A stretch of 64,000 nucleotides of DNA, from positions 9,637 through 73,636 of the forward strand of contig JBBRCE010000022.1 in the NCBI GenBank assembly GCA_038205115.1, given 5' to 3'. Source of the stretch: JBBRCE01 sp038205115 (lineage in GTDB: Bacteria > Planctomycetota > Planctomycetia > Pirellulales > JBBRCE01). This document shows, in pieces, positions 40,243 through 48,729 of this stretch. Positions within the stretch are counted from its first letter, which is position 1, and every line of letters starts with the position of its first letter. The translations under genes were made by a program, and so were the position numbers. A model generated the notes under the pieces. The model saw only the letters and a list, made by a program, of their open reading frames with translations, was not told the DNA's origin and did no database searches.

Positions 40243-41241
40243 GTGAACGCGCTTGTCACCGGCGCCGGCGGATTTTTAGGTCAATATCTCGTCGAGCAAT
40301 TGCTCGACGCGGGGTGGCAGGTTCGTGCGCTGGCGCGCGGAAATTACCCGGCGCTGCAACGGCCGGGCGTCGAACGGGTTTGCGTCGACCTTCGTCATCG
40401 CGAATCAACCATTGCCGCCTGTCGCAATCAGGATGTGGTTTTTCACGCAGCCGGTGTGGCAGGCATTTGGGGACCGTGGCAGCATTACTACGAAATTAAC
40501 ACGCTCGGCACGCAGCACATTATCGACGGTTGTCGTCAAGCCGGCGTACCACGTTTAATTTACACCAGTAGTCCCAGCGTCACCTTTGATGGTCGCGACC
40601 AGTGCCATGTCGACGAAACCGCGCCGTATCCCAAGCACTGGTTGTGCGCCTATCCCCAGACCAAGGCGCTCGCCGAACAGGCCGTACTGGCAGCCAACGA
40701 CGCCCAACTGGCAACTTGCTCGCTGCGGCCGCATTTGATCTGGGGGCCGCGCGATGGCCATTTGATTCCGCGACTGCTCGATCGGGCACGCCGCGGACAA
40801 CTTCGCCGCGTGGGCGATGGTCAAAACCTGATCGACATCACTTACGTGGAGAACGCCGCCACCGCGCATTTGCAAGCCGCCGCCGCGCTCACGCCCGGCG
40901 GACCAACCTCCGGGCGCGCGTATTTCATCAGTCAGGGCCAACCGGTCAATTGCTGGCAGTGGATCGACGAAATTCTGGCGATGGTCAACCTGCCGCCGGT
41001 TCGCAGCAGCATTTCTACCGCCGCCGCTTGGCAAATTGGTCGGCTGCTGGAATGGAAGCATCGTTTGCTCCGCCTGCCGGACGAACCACGAATGACGCGA
41101 TTTTTGGCCGCGCAGCTCGGCCGCTCGCATTATTTCCAAATCGACCGCGCTCGGCAGGATTTTGGTTATGCTCCAGCGATTTCCACTTCCGACGGCATGC
41201 GGCGTCTATCCGCATGGTTGGCCAACTCGTCAGATGTTTAG
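40243..41241 (+). CDS. NAD-dependent epimerase/dehydratase (extended SDR, 3-beta-HSD-like)
   Basis: 332 residues from GTG 40243. The Rossmann motif NALVTGAGGFLGQYLVEQLL opens it; GVPRLIYTSSPSVTFDGRD holds the catalytic Ser/Thr and HWLCAYPQTKALAEQAVLAA the YxxxK pair. LRPHLIWGPRDGHLIPRLLDRARRGQ and IDITYVENAATAHLQAA match the 3-beta-hydroxysteroid dehydrogenase/isomerase branch, whose bacterial members act on sterol, hopanoid or sugar-like substrates. The substrate cannot be inferred. The upstream extension to 40084 is not family-like. Confidence 0.9.
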   Translation: MNALVTGAGGFLGQYLVEQLLDAGWQVRALARGNYPALQRPGVERVCVDLRHRESTIAACRNQDVVFHAAGVAGIWGPWQHYYEINTLGTQHIIDGCRQAGVPRLIYTSSPSVTFDGRDQCHVDETAPYPKHWLCAYPQTKALAEQAVLAANDAQLATCSLRPHLIWGPRDGHLIPRLLDRARRGQLRRVGDGQNLIDITYVENAATAHLQAAAALTPGGPTSGRAYFISQGQPVNCWQWIDEILAMVNLPPVRSSISTAAAWQIGRLLEWKHRLLRLPDEPRMTRFLAAQLGRSHYFQIDRARQDFGYAPAISTSDGMRRLSAWLANSSDV

Positions 41242-41555
41242 CGCTTTTGAGCCTTCGTTTAAGGCCTCGGCTGCGAACGTCCGCGTGCCAATCGAATGAA
41301 TTGAAAGCGATTCTGGGCGTCTCTCATCGATTCCGGGCGTTCGACGACCAAGTTCAATTGAACTACCGCCTTGCCGTTCGTTTGCCTTGAACTCGGCGCG
41401 AAAAAACCGACAATGGATGGCGGTTGTGGCAACTTGCCACCGGGGTGTTGGTGTCAGCTCCAAGCGATTCGCGGCGGGCGCAAAATGACAGTGAACGTTT
41501 TTCGGCCGTTCCTTTAGTACGGCAATCGGAACTCTACGTACGGAATGGTTGGTCT
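41242..41555. other. Intergenic, 314 bases, no gene seen
   Basis: It lies between the epimerase gene and purD, both rightward, and probably holds the purD promoter. No hairpin with a U-run or clear -10/-35 pair was found. Confidence 0.45.
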
Positions 41556-42836
41556 ATGAACGTTTTGATCATTGGTGCCGGCGGTCGCGAGCACGCATTG
41601 GCTTGGAAGATCGCTCAGAGCCCACGCGTGCGGCAAGTGTTTGTTGCGCCGGGTAACGCGGGCACATTGCAATGCGCGCAAAACGTGGATATCGCCACTT
41701 CGGATTTCGCGCGGTTGATCAAGTTCGTACGGCAGAATGATGTGAAGCTAACCATCGTCGGACCGGAAGCGCCGCTCACCGCCGGCATTGTCGATGCGTT
41801 TCGCAAAGAGAATCTGAAAATCTTTGGCCCCAACAAAGCCGCGGCCCAGCTTGAAGGCAGCAAGGTGTTCTGCAAAAATCTGCTGCGGCAAGCCGACGTG
41901 CCAACCGCCGATTACCAGGTTTTTCGCGATCTCAACCGCGCGATCCATTACCTCTCCGAACGCGAAGATGTGCCGGTTGTCGTCAAAGCAGACGGCTTGG
42001 CTTCTGGCAAAGGCGTGTTCGTCTGCAAGAATCGCGAAGAAGCGCTGGACGCGGTGAATCGCATTGCTCGGCACAAAGAGTTTGGCGCCGCCGGCAATCA
42101 AATGGTCATTGAAGAACGGCTAGAAGGTATCGAAGCCAGCGTGTTGGCAATCACCGATGGCCGCACGATTGTGACCCTACCGCCCGCGCAAGATCACAAA
42201 GCGGCCTTCGACGGCGACAAGGGGCCTAACACTGGCGGAATGGGCGCGTATTGCCCAACGCCGCTGGTCAGCGACGCGCAGTCGCGCGTGATCGAAAGCC
42301 AGATTCTGGTGCCCACCGTACACGCCATGAAGCGCTCGCGGCAGCCCTTTCGCGGCGTGTTGTACGCGGGCTTGATGTTGACCAATCAAGGGCCCAAAGT
42401 GCTGGAGTACAACGTGCGGTTTGGCGATCCGGAATGTCAGCCGCTGCTGATGCGATTGAAGACCGATCTCGTGGACGTCATCGAAGCCACGTTGGAAGAG
42501 CGACTCGATGAAATCGCGCCGCTCGAGTGGGATCCGCGACCCGCCGTCTGCGTGGTGATGGTCAGCGCGGGTTATCCGGGCCAGTACACCGTCGGTCAGC
42601 CGATTCGCGGCTTGGACGACGCCGATCGGTTGCCGGACGTCAAAGTTTTTCATGCTGGCACTGCCATAAGCGACGGCCGAGTGGTCACCAACGGCGGGCG
42701 GGTGTTGGGCGTGACCGCCATGGGAGCGACGATTGCGGCAGCCAAGCTGCAAGCATACACCGCCGTAAAATGCATTCGCTGGGAAGGCGCCTGGTGCCGT
42801 AAAGACATCAGTGATAAAGCGCTGCGGGCTAAGTAA
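41556..42836 (+). CDS. purD: Phosphoribosylamine-glycine ligase (GAR synthetase)
   Basis: 426 residues from ATG 41556. PurD ligates glycine to phosphoribosylamine using ATP in purine synthesis. The start MNVLIIGAGGREHALAWKI is family-typical, followed by GPEAPLTAGIVDAF and the ATP-grasp region VPVVVKADGLASGKGVFVC. LPPAQDHKAAFDGDKGPNTGGMGAYCPTP and VLEYNVRFGDPECQPLLMRLKTDL are the two signature blocks. The C-terminus ends normally. An upstream extension to 41424 lacks conserved sequence. Confidence 0.96.
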   Translation: MNVLIIGAGGREHALAWKIAQSPRVRQVFVAPGNAGTLQCAQNVDIATSDFARLIKFVRQNDVKLTIVGPEAPLTAGIVDAFRKENLKIFGPNKAAAQLEGSKVFCKNLLRQADVPTADYQVFRDLNRAIHYLSEREDVPVVVKADGLASGKGVFVCKNREEALDAVNRIARHKEFGAAGNQMVIEERLEGIEASVLAITDGRTIVTLPPAQDHKAAFDGDKGPNTGGMGAYCPTPLVSDAQSRVIESQILVPTVHAMKRSRQPFRGVLYAGLMLTNQGPKVLEYNVRFGDPECQPLLMRLKTDLVDVIEATLEERLDEIAPLEWDPRPAVCVVMVSAGYPGQYTVGQPIRGLDDADRLPDVKVFHAGTAISDGRVVTNGGRVLGVTAMGATIAAAKLQAYTAVKCIRWEGAWCRKDISDKALRAK

Positions 42837-42847
42837 ACGCCGTGACT

Positions 42848-44284
42848 TTAGAACTTCGGCCCGCGGAGCCGTTCGTGAAATTCGCAGCCCACCAGGTATT
42901 GGGGTCGACCGCCTTCTTCCACCAACCGGCAATGGCTGACGATGGCATGCACGTAAATCGCCTTGGCCGGCGGGCCGAGCATGATCACGAATTCGGTTTC
43001 GGCCGGTCGTTCTGGCATGAAGAACGAAATTCCGCCCGTCGATAAATCCTGGCCCATCACATTGTAAAACGCTCGCAAATTCGGAAAGCCAGTCGCCTGA
43101 TAGGGTGCAATCATCTGCGGGCAGCGAAGCCGACGACGTTCGTCGTGCCGTCGCCCCTGGGACAGTTGGCTGGATTGAATACCGTGCGGATCAATGCGGC
43201 CATTGCGAATGGCGTCCGACATCACGCGTTTGATCTGTTCGAGATCGCCAGCTTCAATCGTCGTTTGCAATTCGCGAACCACATCCAAACAGGCGTTCGT
43301 GGTTTGCTGCGCGCGTTCGACAGCCTGGTTGGCTTCGTGCCGCTCCGTGACGTCCACGCCGGAGACAAAATATTCGATTACGCCGCTGGGTAATTCTACC
43401 GCGTGAAACGACCACGACATCCGCCGTATGTTGCCATGCTTGCTGTGCAGCGCACACTCAAGTTGAACCTTTGGCCCGCCCGGCTTGAGTTGCAGAATCT
43501 CGTTGACCAGCGCCGTTGCGTCGTCGTACGCGGTGTACACGCTGACAAACGTGCGGTCGCAAATTTCTGCCAAAGCGTACTGCCCCAGCGACTCCAGGGC
43601 AGAATTCAACTCGACAACCTGCAAACTTTGATTAAGCCTTGCAAAAGACGACTCGCCGGACTGGCGCTCCGCCCGAATGATCGTCGTAGCCACGTCAAGT
43701 TGTTGTTCAAGCCACTGGCGTTCGAAGCTGGCGGCGAGCAAGCTGGCGGCGGTTTCGAGCAGCCGCACGTCGGCGGCGCCAAAATGTCGCGGAGCGTTGT
43801 GATAGACGCCCAGCGTACCAAACTGTTCGCCATCCTGGCTGAGTGGGACCACCAATGCGCTGACCACGCCCCGGCTGTCCAGGCAAGGGTCGCGTTGCGC
43901 GGCGCTGCGGCAATCGGCCAGCGCCAGAGGTTTGGATGTGTTCAGCACGCACTGCGTCAGCGTACCGCCTTTTTCGCCCGCAAGCGAAATATCCTTCCAC
44001 GCGCTCCATTCGCCGCCTAACCCACGCTGAGCAATTTTCAACATCAGTTCATTGGTCTGCGGCGACCGCGTGGCGACGCCGCAAAATCCGCAAGCCAGCA
44101 GCTCCGCCAAGTGCTCGGGTAGCCGCTGGAGCAATTCGGAAAAGGCGCCTTGCTGAATCGCAAAGGGCAACAGGGTCAAAAGTCGCGGATCGGGTTTTTC
44201 CGCCGCGCCGGCAGTCGATTCGCCCGCCCCGCGCTGTCCATGGGCGACTGCTTTCGAAACGGAAATTGCGGCCACCGTCATCAT
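42848..44284 (-). CDS. GAF-PAS-PilZ signalling protein (copy 1)
   Basis: 478 residues from ATG 44284 (44281 also possible; a frame back to 44512 looks non-coding). Residues ~40-195 are a GAF domain (SALVVPLSQDGEQFGTLGVYHNAPRHFGAADVRLLETAASLLAASFERQWLE). A PAS-like unit follows (~215-330) ending ELPSGVIEYFVSGVDVTERHEA. The last ~110 residues are a PilZ domain with ERRRLRCP (RxxxR) and GQDLSTGGISF (DxSxxG), the full c-di-GMP signature. There is no kinase or GGDEF output, so it probably combines ligand sensing with c-di-GMP binding. The same architecture recurs at 48730. Its stop is 11 bases from that of purD. Confidence 0.85.
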   Translation of the reverse strand: MMTVAAISVSKAVAHGQRGAGESTAGAAEKPDPRLLTLLPFAIQQGAFSELLQRLPEHLAELLACGFCGVATRSPQTNELMLKIAQRGLGGEWSAWKDISLAGEKGGTLTQCVLNTSKPLALADCRSAAQRDPCLDSRGVVSALVVPLSQDGEQFGTLGVYHNAPRHFGAADVRLLETAASLLAASFERQWLEQQLDVATTIIRAERQSGESSFARLNQSLQVVELNSALESLGQYALAEICDRTFVSVYTAYDDATALVNEILQLKPGGPKVQLECALHSKHGNIRRMSWSFHAVELPSGVIEYFVSGVDVTERHEANQAVERAQQTTNACLDVVRELQTTIEAGDLEQIKRVMSDAIRNGRIDPHGIQSSQLSQGRRHDERRRLRCPQMIAPYQATGFPNLRAFYNVMGQDLSTGGISFFMPERPAETEFVIMLGPPAKAIYVHAIVSHCRLVEEGGRPQYLVGCEFHERLRGPKF

Positions 44285-44558
44285 GACGTTCAATCGATCG
44301 GGTTCAAAGTCCTGCAGTGATTTCAATTCCGGTTCGCAGTGCCCGACATGCCAATGGCGACGGCCGAGAAACGGGACAACCAAACATAGCACAGCAGCTT
44401 GTCGAAGCGGCTGGCAATGCGTCCGCGGCCCAGTTTGGCGATACCATTTGGCTGCGGCAATGAACTCCATGCCGATTGTATCGCCTTTACGCTGGATGGA
44501 GAGTCCATTCAAGATCGCCTGGCGGCAGCGGCAGGCCGCGAGTCGTCCGCACGCGTCG

Positions 44559-45593
44559 CTAGATTTTGCCAGCTTCGTAGCGGCCGAATACCATTCGCCC
44601 GGCGTTGGTTTGCAGGACGCTGGTCACGGCCACGCGCACTTGCCGATTGATCTGCTCGCGCGCGGCTTCGACGACAATCATTGTGCCGTCGTCCAAATAA
44701 CCGACGCCTTGCCCAGCCTCTTCGCCCGGCTTGACGATTCGCACTTCAATGGTCTCGCCCGGAATGAACACCGGCTTGAGCGCGTTGGCCAATTCGTTGA
44801 GATTCAGCACGCCCACCTGATGCAACTGCGCGACCTTATTGAGGTTAAAATCGCTGGTCACAATTCGTCCGCCCAGATGCTTGGCCAGCAGCACCAATTT
44901 CTGATCGACGGTCTGCCCGTTGAACTCCGGCAGTTCGCGGTCGAAGATTGTGAGTTCGATCTGCGGCGTCTCTTTGAGCTTATTGAGCACGTCCAATCCG
45001 CGGCGTCCCCGCGTGCGTTTAAGCCGGTCGCTGCTGTCGGCAATCGCTTGCAATTCGCCAATCACAAACCGCGGCATGATCAACTGATTTTCGATCAGTC
45101 CGGTAGCCAGCACGTCGGCAATTCGGCCATCGATTACGGCGCTGGTATCCAGTACGTAGGGCTTGCGACCTTTGATTTCCTTGGCGAATTCCACATAGGG
45201 AATGATAAATCGAAAGTCATTTTTGGTTTGAATCAACAGGCTGATGCAGATGTAGCAAAGCACCATGCCCATGCCCACCTGACAGTAATCGACCCACAAA
45301 TTAACGGTAGGATTTTTCTCCGACGGCAGCAGTGGCACGATCGCCAGCCGCAGCAAATACGTCAAGAACAGCCCGACGATCAAGCCAAAATAAACGGCCG
45401 AGATGGTGTCGAGTTGTTTACGTTTGAGCCCCACATCGGCGGCGATGACGGCCAGCGCCAGTCCGACAATTACGCAAATGGCAATGATCGGCGCCGACGT
45501 CGGCGATTGCGGCAGCAGCGCGGAATTGATCAGCGTCACAGCCAAACCGGCGGCAATGGCCACGAACACGCAGCGCAAAACGACGATGGCCAT
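44559..45593 (-). CDS. PIN-TRAM domain membrane protein (YacL-like)
   Basis: 344 residues. Four hydrophobic N-terminal segments (residues ~1-130) resemble YacL. The PIN nuclease domain reads PYVLDTSAVIDGRIADVLATG, IMPRFVIGELQAIADSSDRLKRTRGRRGLDVLN and DQKLVLLAKHLGGRIVTSDFNLNKVA, with the acidic catalytic residues present. A TRAM domain ends the protein (IVKPGEEAGQGVGYLDDGTMIVVE). The combination is conserved across Firmicutes and Planctomycetes; it is probably an RNA-binding or RNase factor at the membrane, substrate unknown. Confidence 0.93.
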   Translation of the reverse strand: MAIVVLRCVFVAIAAGLAVTLINSALLPQSPTSAPIIAICVIVGLALAVIAADVGLKRKQLDTISAVYFGLIVGLFLTYLLRLAIVPLLPSEKNPTVNLWVDYCQVGMGMVLCYICISLLIQTKNDFRFIIPYVEFAKEIKGRKPYVLDTSAVIDGRIADVLATGLIENQLIMPRFVIGELQAIADSSDRLKRTRGRRGLDVLNKLKETPQIELTIFDRELPEFNGQTVDQKLVLLAKHLGGRIVTSDFNLNKVAQLHQVGVLNLNELANALKPVFIPGETIEVRIVKPGEEAGQGVGYLDDGTMIVVEAAREQINRQVRVAVTSVLQTNAGRMVFGRYEAGKI

Positions 45594-45848
45594 ATTGGAA
45601 ACTTAACGAAGGAAAGAAAAAACGCCGCAGGCCAAGGGAACGGCCGCAGCCGGCAAGATAAGACCGGCTAATTCTAATCTTAATCCGCGATAGCGGCTAC
45701 TGCCAGCAAGGCCGAAGCCGTGAAACTGGTCGGGGCATTCATCAGCCGTTCGAACCATGCGATTGGGCATAGGCAATCGAATGTGCCTATAGGCCGGTGG
45801 CGAAGTTTCGGAAAGCGAGTTCATCGTTAGGACTATGGAATTCGCCTT

Positions 45849-46101
45849 TCAGTAGTAGCCTTGCAATTCTTTGCGATCGCGCCAAAACACCTGAGCTTCC
45901 GGCACGCCGGCTTGCATGACCAATTTCCGGCAAATAATCAGTGAAGCCGTCCAAATGTTTTCCACCCGTGACGGCGGCACGCAAACCGGCATCTTTGACT
46001 CCGGACTTTAAACCTTGCGCTTTCGATTGACGATTTCGGGTTCGCCAGAAGAGCTTGATCGCCTCGCCGACTTGCTTTTCGATTTCGTCAAGCTTGTTCA
46101 C
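45849..46101 (-). pseudogene. Remnant of a PaeR7I/XhoI-family type II restriction endonuclease
   Basis: GTG 46101 overlaps the end of the methyltransferase gene by 14 bases. The frame reads EIEKQVGEAIKLFWRTRNRQ, then VKDAGLRAAVTGGKHLDGFTDYL, which matches my memory of the PaeR7I/XhoI N-terminus (FWxTRxxQ, GxVTGGKQMDGF). After DYL an extra base near 45930 shifts the frame; in the new frame it continues RKLVMQAGVPEAQVFWRDRKE and LQGYY, again family-like, before TGA (45851-45849). The remaining two-thirds, including the expected catalytic core, are missing or unrecognisable. The enzyme would cut CTCGAG-type sites if the family match is correct. Confidence 0.75.
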
Positions 46102-47058
46102 GCAACACAATCTCCGTAACGGTCTCCGAGGTGCGCGCCTCGTCAATTCGGCGCATGGCTCCCTTGGCATAAACAGGGTCAACTTCAAAACCGATCGAAT
46201 TCCGACCGCAAAGCAAGGCCGCTGCGGTGGTCGTGCCAGTGCCTAAAAAGGGATCTAAAACAGTATCTCCTACAAAACTAAACATCCGGACCAGCCGCAT
46301 TGCGACTTCAAGCGGAAAGGGGGCCGGATGTTGGCGGGTGGAAGCGCCCGTTAAACCGGTCCAAATTTGCTGAAACCATTGCTTGTGATTCGCGTCACCA
46401 ATTACGCTCAACACCCGCGTGGCAATGGATGGGCTGCGGTAACCACCCGATTTTCGTTGCATCAGAATGAATTCGATATCATTTTTGATGACGGCGTTCG
46501 GTTCGTATGGCTTACCCAAAAATGAGCCGCTGCCCGACGCCTCAAAGTCGACATTCGAGATTTTGTGCCAGATGATTGGCGCCAAATTGTCGTAACCGAT
46601 CCGTCGGCAATGTTCCTGAATCGACGCGTGCAGCGGCACCACGGTGTGCCGGCCATCGTTCTTACGACGCGATAAGCAGACGTCGCCGACGACGCAAATC
46701 AAACGCCCTCCAGGCACAAGCGCGCGGTAGCAACGCTCCCAAACAAGGTCGATTTGCTCGAGAAAGCCTTCGTATCTTCGAAATGCCCAAGCTGCGCCGG
46801 ACTGTCGCGATAATTCTTCAAGGTCCAATACGGTGGCGATGTCAAAACCAGGTGCAGCGACTCGTCGTCGAGTTGCATTTGTCGCGCATCAACAACCACA
46901 ATTTCGTGCTGGGTGGGAACGCGACGAACGGCGTTCTCGATTTCTGCAATCAAGCCGGCATTCTTGGCAATCGCAGGCAACGCCCTCTGCGCATTCTCCA
47001 ACAACGGCAGTCCGTCGGGCAAGTAGCCTTCGTGCTGATCAGAAAGTTGTCGCAACAT
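46088..47058 (-). pseudogene. Beta-class DNA methyltransferase (N4/N6 type), broken by a one-base deletion
   Basis: The first part (47058 to ~46775) ends LVLTSPPYWTLKNYRDSPAQ then LGHFED, with the catalytic TSPPYW (N4-cytosine or N6-adenine motif IV). Then one base is missing near 46774. In the next frame the protein goes on YEGFLEQIDLVWERCYRALVPGGRLICVVGDV, GRHTVVPLHASIQEHCRRIG, SFLGKPYEPNAVIKNDIEFILMQRK, and the SAM-binding motif DTVLDPFLGTGTTTAAAL near the end. Restoring one base gives ~323 codons of typical beta-class order (IV before I). The downstream endonuclease remnant makes this a type II restriction-modification system. Confidence 0.88.
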
Positions 47059-47323
47059 GGTCCATCCGCTTGGCTCGTTCGCCGGATTCTAGCCTGTTGC
47101 AAACAATGTCGAAAGCCAACCGCCCCGATTTGCGCGTCCGCAAATTCGCATACATTCAATCATCACGAATTCGCACATCGCCAGCGAGGTCGAAGCGCAG
47201 AAGCCCAGCGATTTCCCGCACGACGCACTCGTCGGGCGGGATTCGCTGGAAAATCGAGAAGATTGGTTGGGCACTCAATCTGTTCGAAGACGAAGCCGTT
47301 CGAAAATTTCCGTCGCCAGAATT

Positions 47324-47551
47324 TTAATCGAACTGCACCCGACTCTGTTCCACGGAATCAATCAATTCCGTCGCCCGACGAACCAGGTCAATGCCCGAGT
47401 CCATCGGAGGATAAGCGGCGCTGGCGGGATCGCATGCCTCGAACGATCCGTTGCAGTGTTGACACACGACCCAGCGGCCCAAATAAACGACGCGCACCTG
47501 CAGACTCCGTCCGCAGGTAGGGCATTCTTGCACAAAAAACAGCGCTGACAT
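47324..47551 (-). CDS. Small zinc-ribbon protein
   Basis: 75 residues. FFVQECPTCGRSLQVRVVYLGRWVVCQHCNGSFEACDP has two CxxC pairs 19 residues apart, a zinc ribbon found in many short planctomycete proteins; the rest is an amphipathic helix (GIDLVRRATELIDSVEQ). Function unknown; a nucleic-acid or protein adaptor is possible. The frame is intact, unlike its methyltransferase neighbour, and appears unrelated to it. ATG 47551 is assumed. Confidence 0.78.
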   Translation of the reverse strand: MSALFFVQECPTCGRSLQVRVVYLGRWVVCQHCNGSFEACDPASAAYPPMDSGIDLVRRATELIDSVEQSRVQFD

Positions 47552-48001
47552 TGGTATCTCCTGCTACCTGTTCACGTCTCAAAAGCTGTGAACCGCCTCT
47601 CATCGTAGGCGCTTTGGATTCGATTAGCAACGATTTCAATAAAATTTTTTTGAAGCCAAAATTCTTCATTCTCTGGCCGGCCCTGGGCGGCTAACCATCG
47701 CCTGCTGCAAAGGCAGTGCTAGCAATAGGTTACCGAAATCTGCTAGCGGCCTTATTTCAGGCATACTTCGTGCAATCGGTACGGATAACTCGCGTTCTTT
47801 CGACTGCCAATGGCGGTGAGCTAAGCTTGCGCGTGCTGCCCGGTTCCGATTGCTAGCTGAACCAGTGAGACAGGCGGTGCCGGCGAAGGTTCGGCCACCA
47901 TTGCTACTGCCATCTGCACTGCGAACCCTTGGCCTGTCGCCACAGGCAAAAGCGGAGTGGCGATTACAAAAACTTGACACGTCGATCAGGATTGTCTTCC
48001 A
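47552..48001. other. Gene-free stretch, 450 bases, with three GCTAGC palindromes
   Basis: GCTAGC occurs at 47718, 47742 and 47852, three times in 140 bases. No open frame with family-like sequence is present. A near-identical TAGCAACGATTT string occurs at ~47623 and in the larger gene-free stretch near 53535. Confidence 0.55.
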
Positions 48002-48622
48002 ATGCGCCGATTATGCTGGTCCAAAAACGTCAAAACGCTGATGGCTGCGGTACTATTTTGGGCGTCGACCACATTGGCTGCCGAATCAGGTTTTAAGGCA
48101 CTGCCAGACTGGAGCCGCGTGGAGAAGTTGTTTCTCACCACGTCCGGCGCGCAACCGGTAGCCATTTTGTCGCAAGGCGACGTACTGCCGTTTTTTGAGC
48201 AATTGAAAAAAATGGGTTGGAATGTCAGGGATCGCGCGGCCATTATCGATGCGATGTTGCCAGACGGCGACCCGCTGGTCAGCGAACTGCGCTCCACGCA
48301 GGGCAAGGCGTTATCTGCGCAAATCCAAAGCTTGCCCGGCGTCTACGACAAACTCGATCGACTAGCCCGTTTGCCCAACGGCACGCAAACGCTTCACGAT
48401 TTGACTCGCGCCAAAGATGCATTCAAGTTGCTGGAGTTCTTGACCAGCGCCAAAGGCGCAGCCCAATTGAGCACGATGCTGCCAAAAAACGCCAAAGATG
48501 ACTTCAATTTGCCCACCGGCCACCTCTACACGCCCGAACAGTTTTTAACGCGCGTCAAAAAGAGTCATGAAGAAGCGGCCGGCAAGCTCTCGCAATTCAA
48601 GCCAAACGCCAAGAAGCGCTAA
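48002..48622 (+). CDS. Secreted protein of unknown function
   Basis: 206 residues. A signal peptide (LMAAVLFWASTTLAAES) covers the first ~28 residues. The mature protein is helical and includes PFFEQLKKMGWNVRDRAAIIDAMLPDGDPLVSEL and a hydrophobic-acidic middle (LPGVYDKLDRLARLPNGTQTLHDLTRAKDAFKLLEFL). I recognise no family. Upstream of ATG 48002 there is AGGA 10 bases away. It may be exported alone; the next gene is 107 bases downstream. Confidence 0.72.
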   Translation: MRRLCWSKNVKTLMAAVLFWASTTLAAESGFKALPDWSRVEKLFLTTSGAQPVAILSQGDVLPFFEQLKKMGWNVRDRAAIIDAMLPDGDPLVSELRSTQGKALSAQIQSLPGVYDKLDRLARLPNGTQTLHDLTRAKDAFKLLEFLTSAKGAAQLSTMLPKNAKDDFNLPTGHLYTPEQFLTRVKKSHEEAAGKLSQFKPNAKKR

Positions 48623-48729
48623 AGTGCCGTGATGTTCGCCCCGAGTCGGCCCAGCCGAGCGAAACTCACCGCGTTCAGACAACCTGCGGAGACGATGCGT
48701 TCCTCTAGAAGAAGATTCGAACTCGGGAT

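Noticed and set aside
44283..45671. 462-codon rightward open frame opposite the PIN-TRAM gene
   Set aside because: It is antisense to a clear YacL-like gene and has no family-like motif; such long mirror frames are expected in GC-rich DNA.
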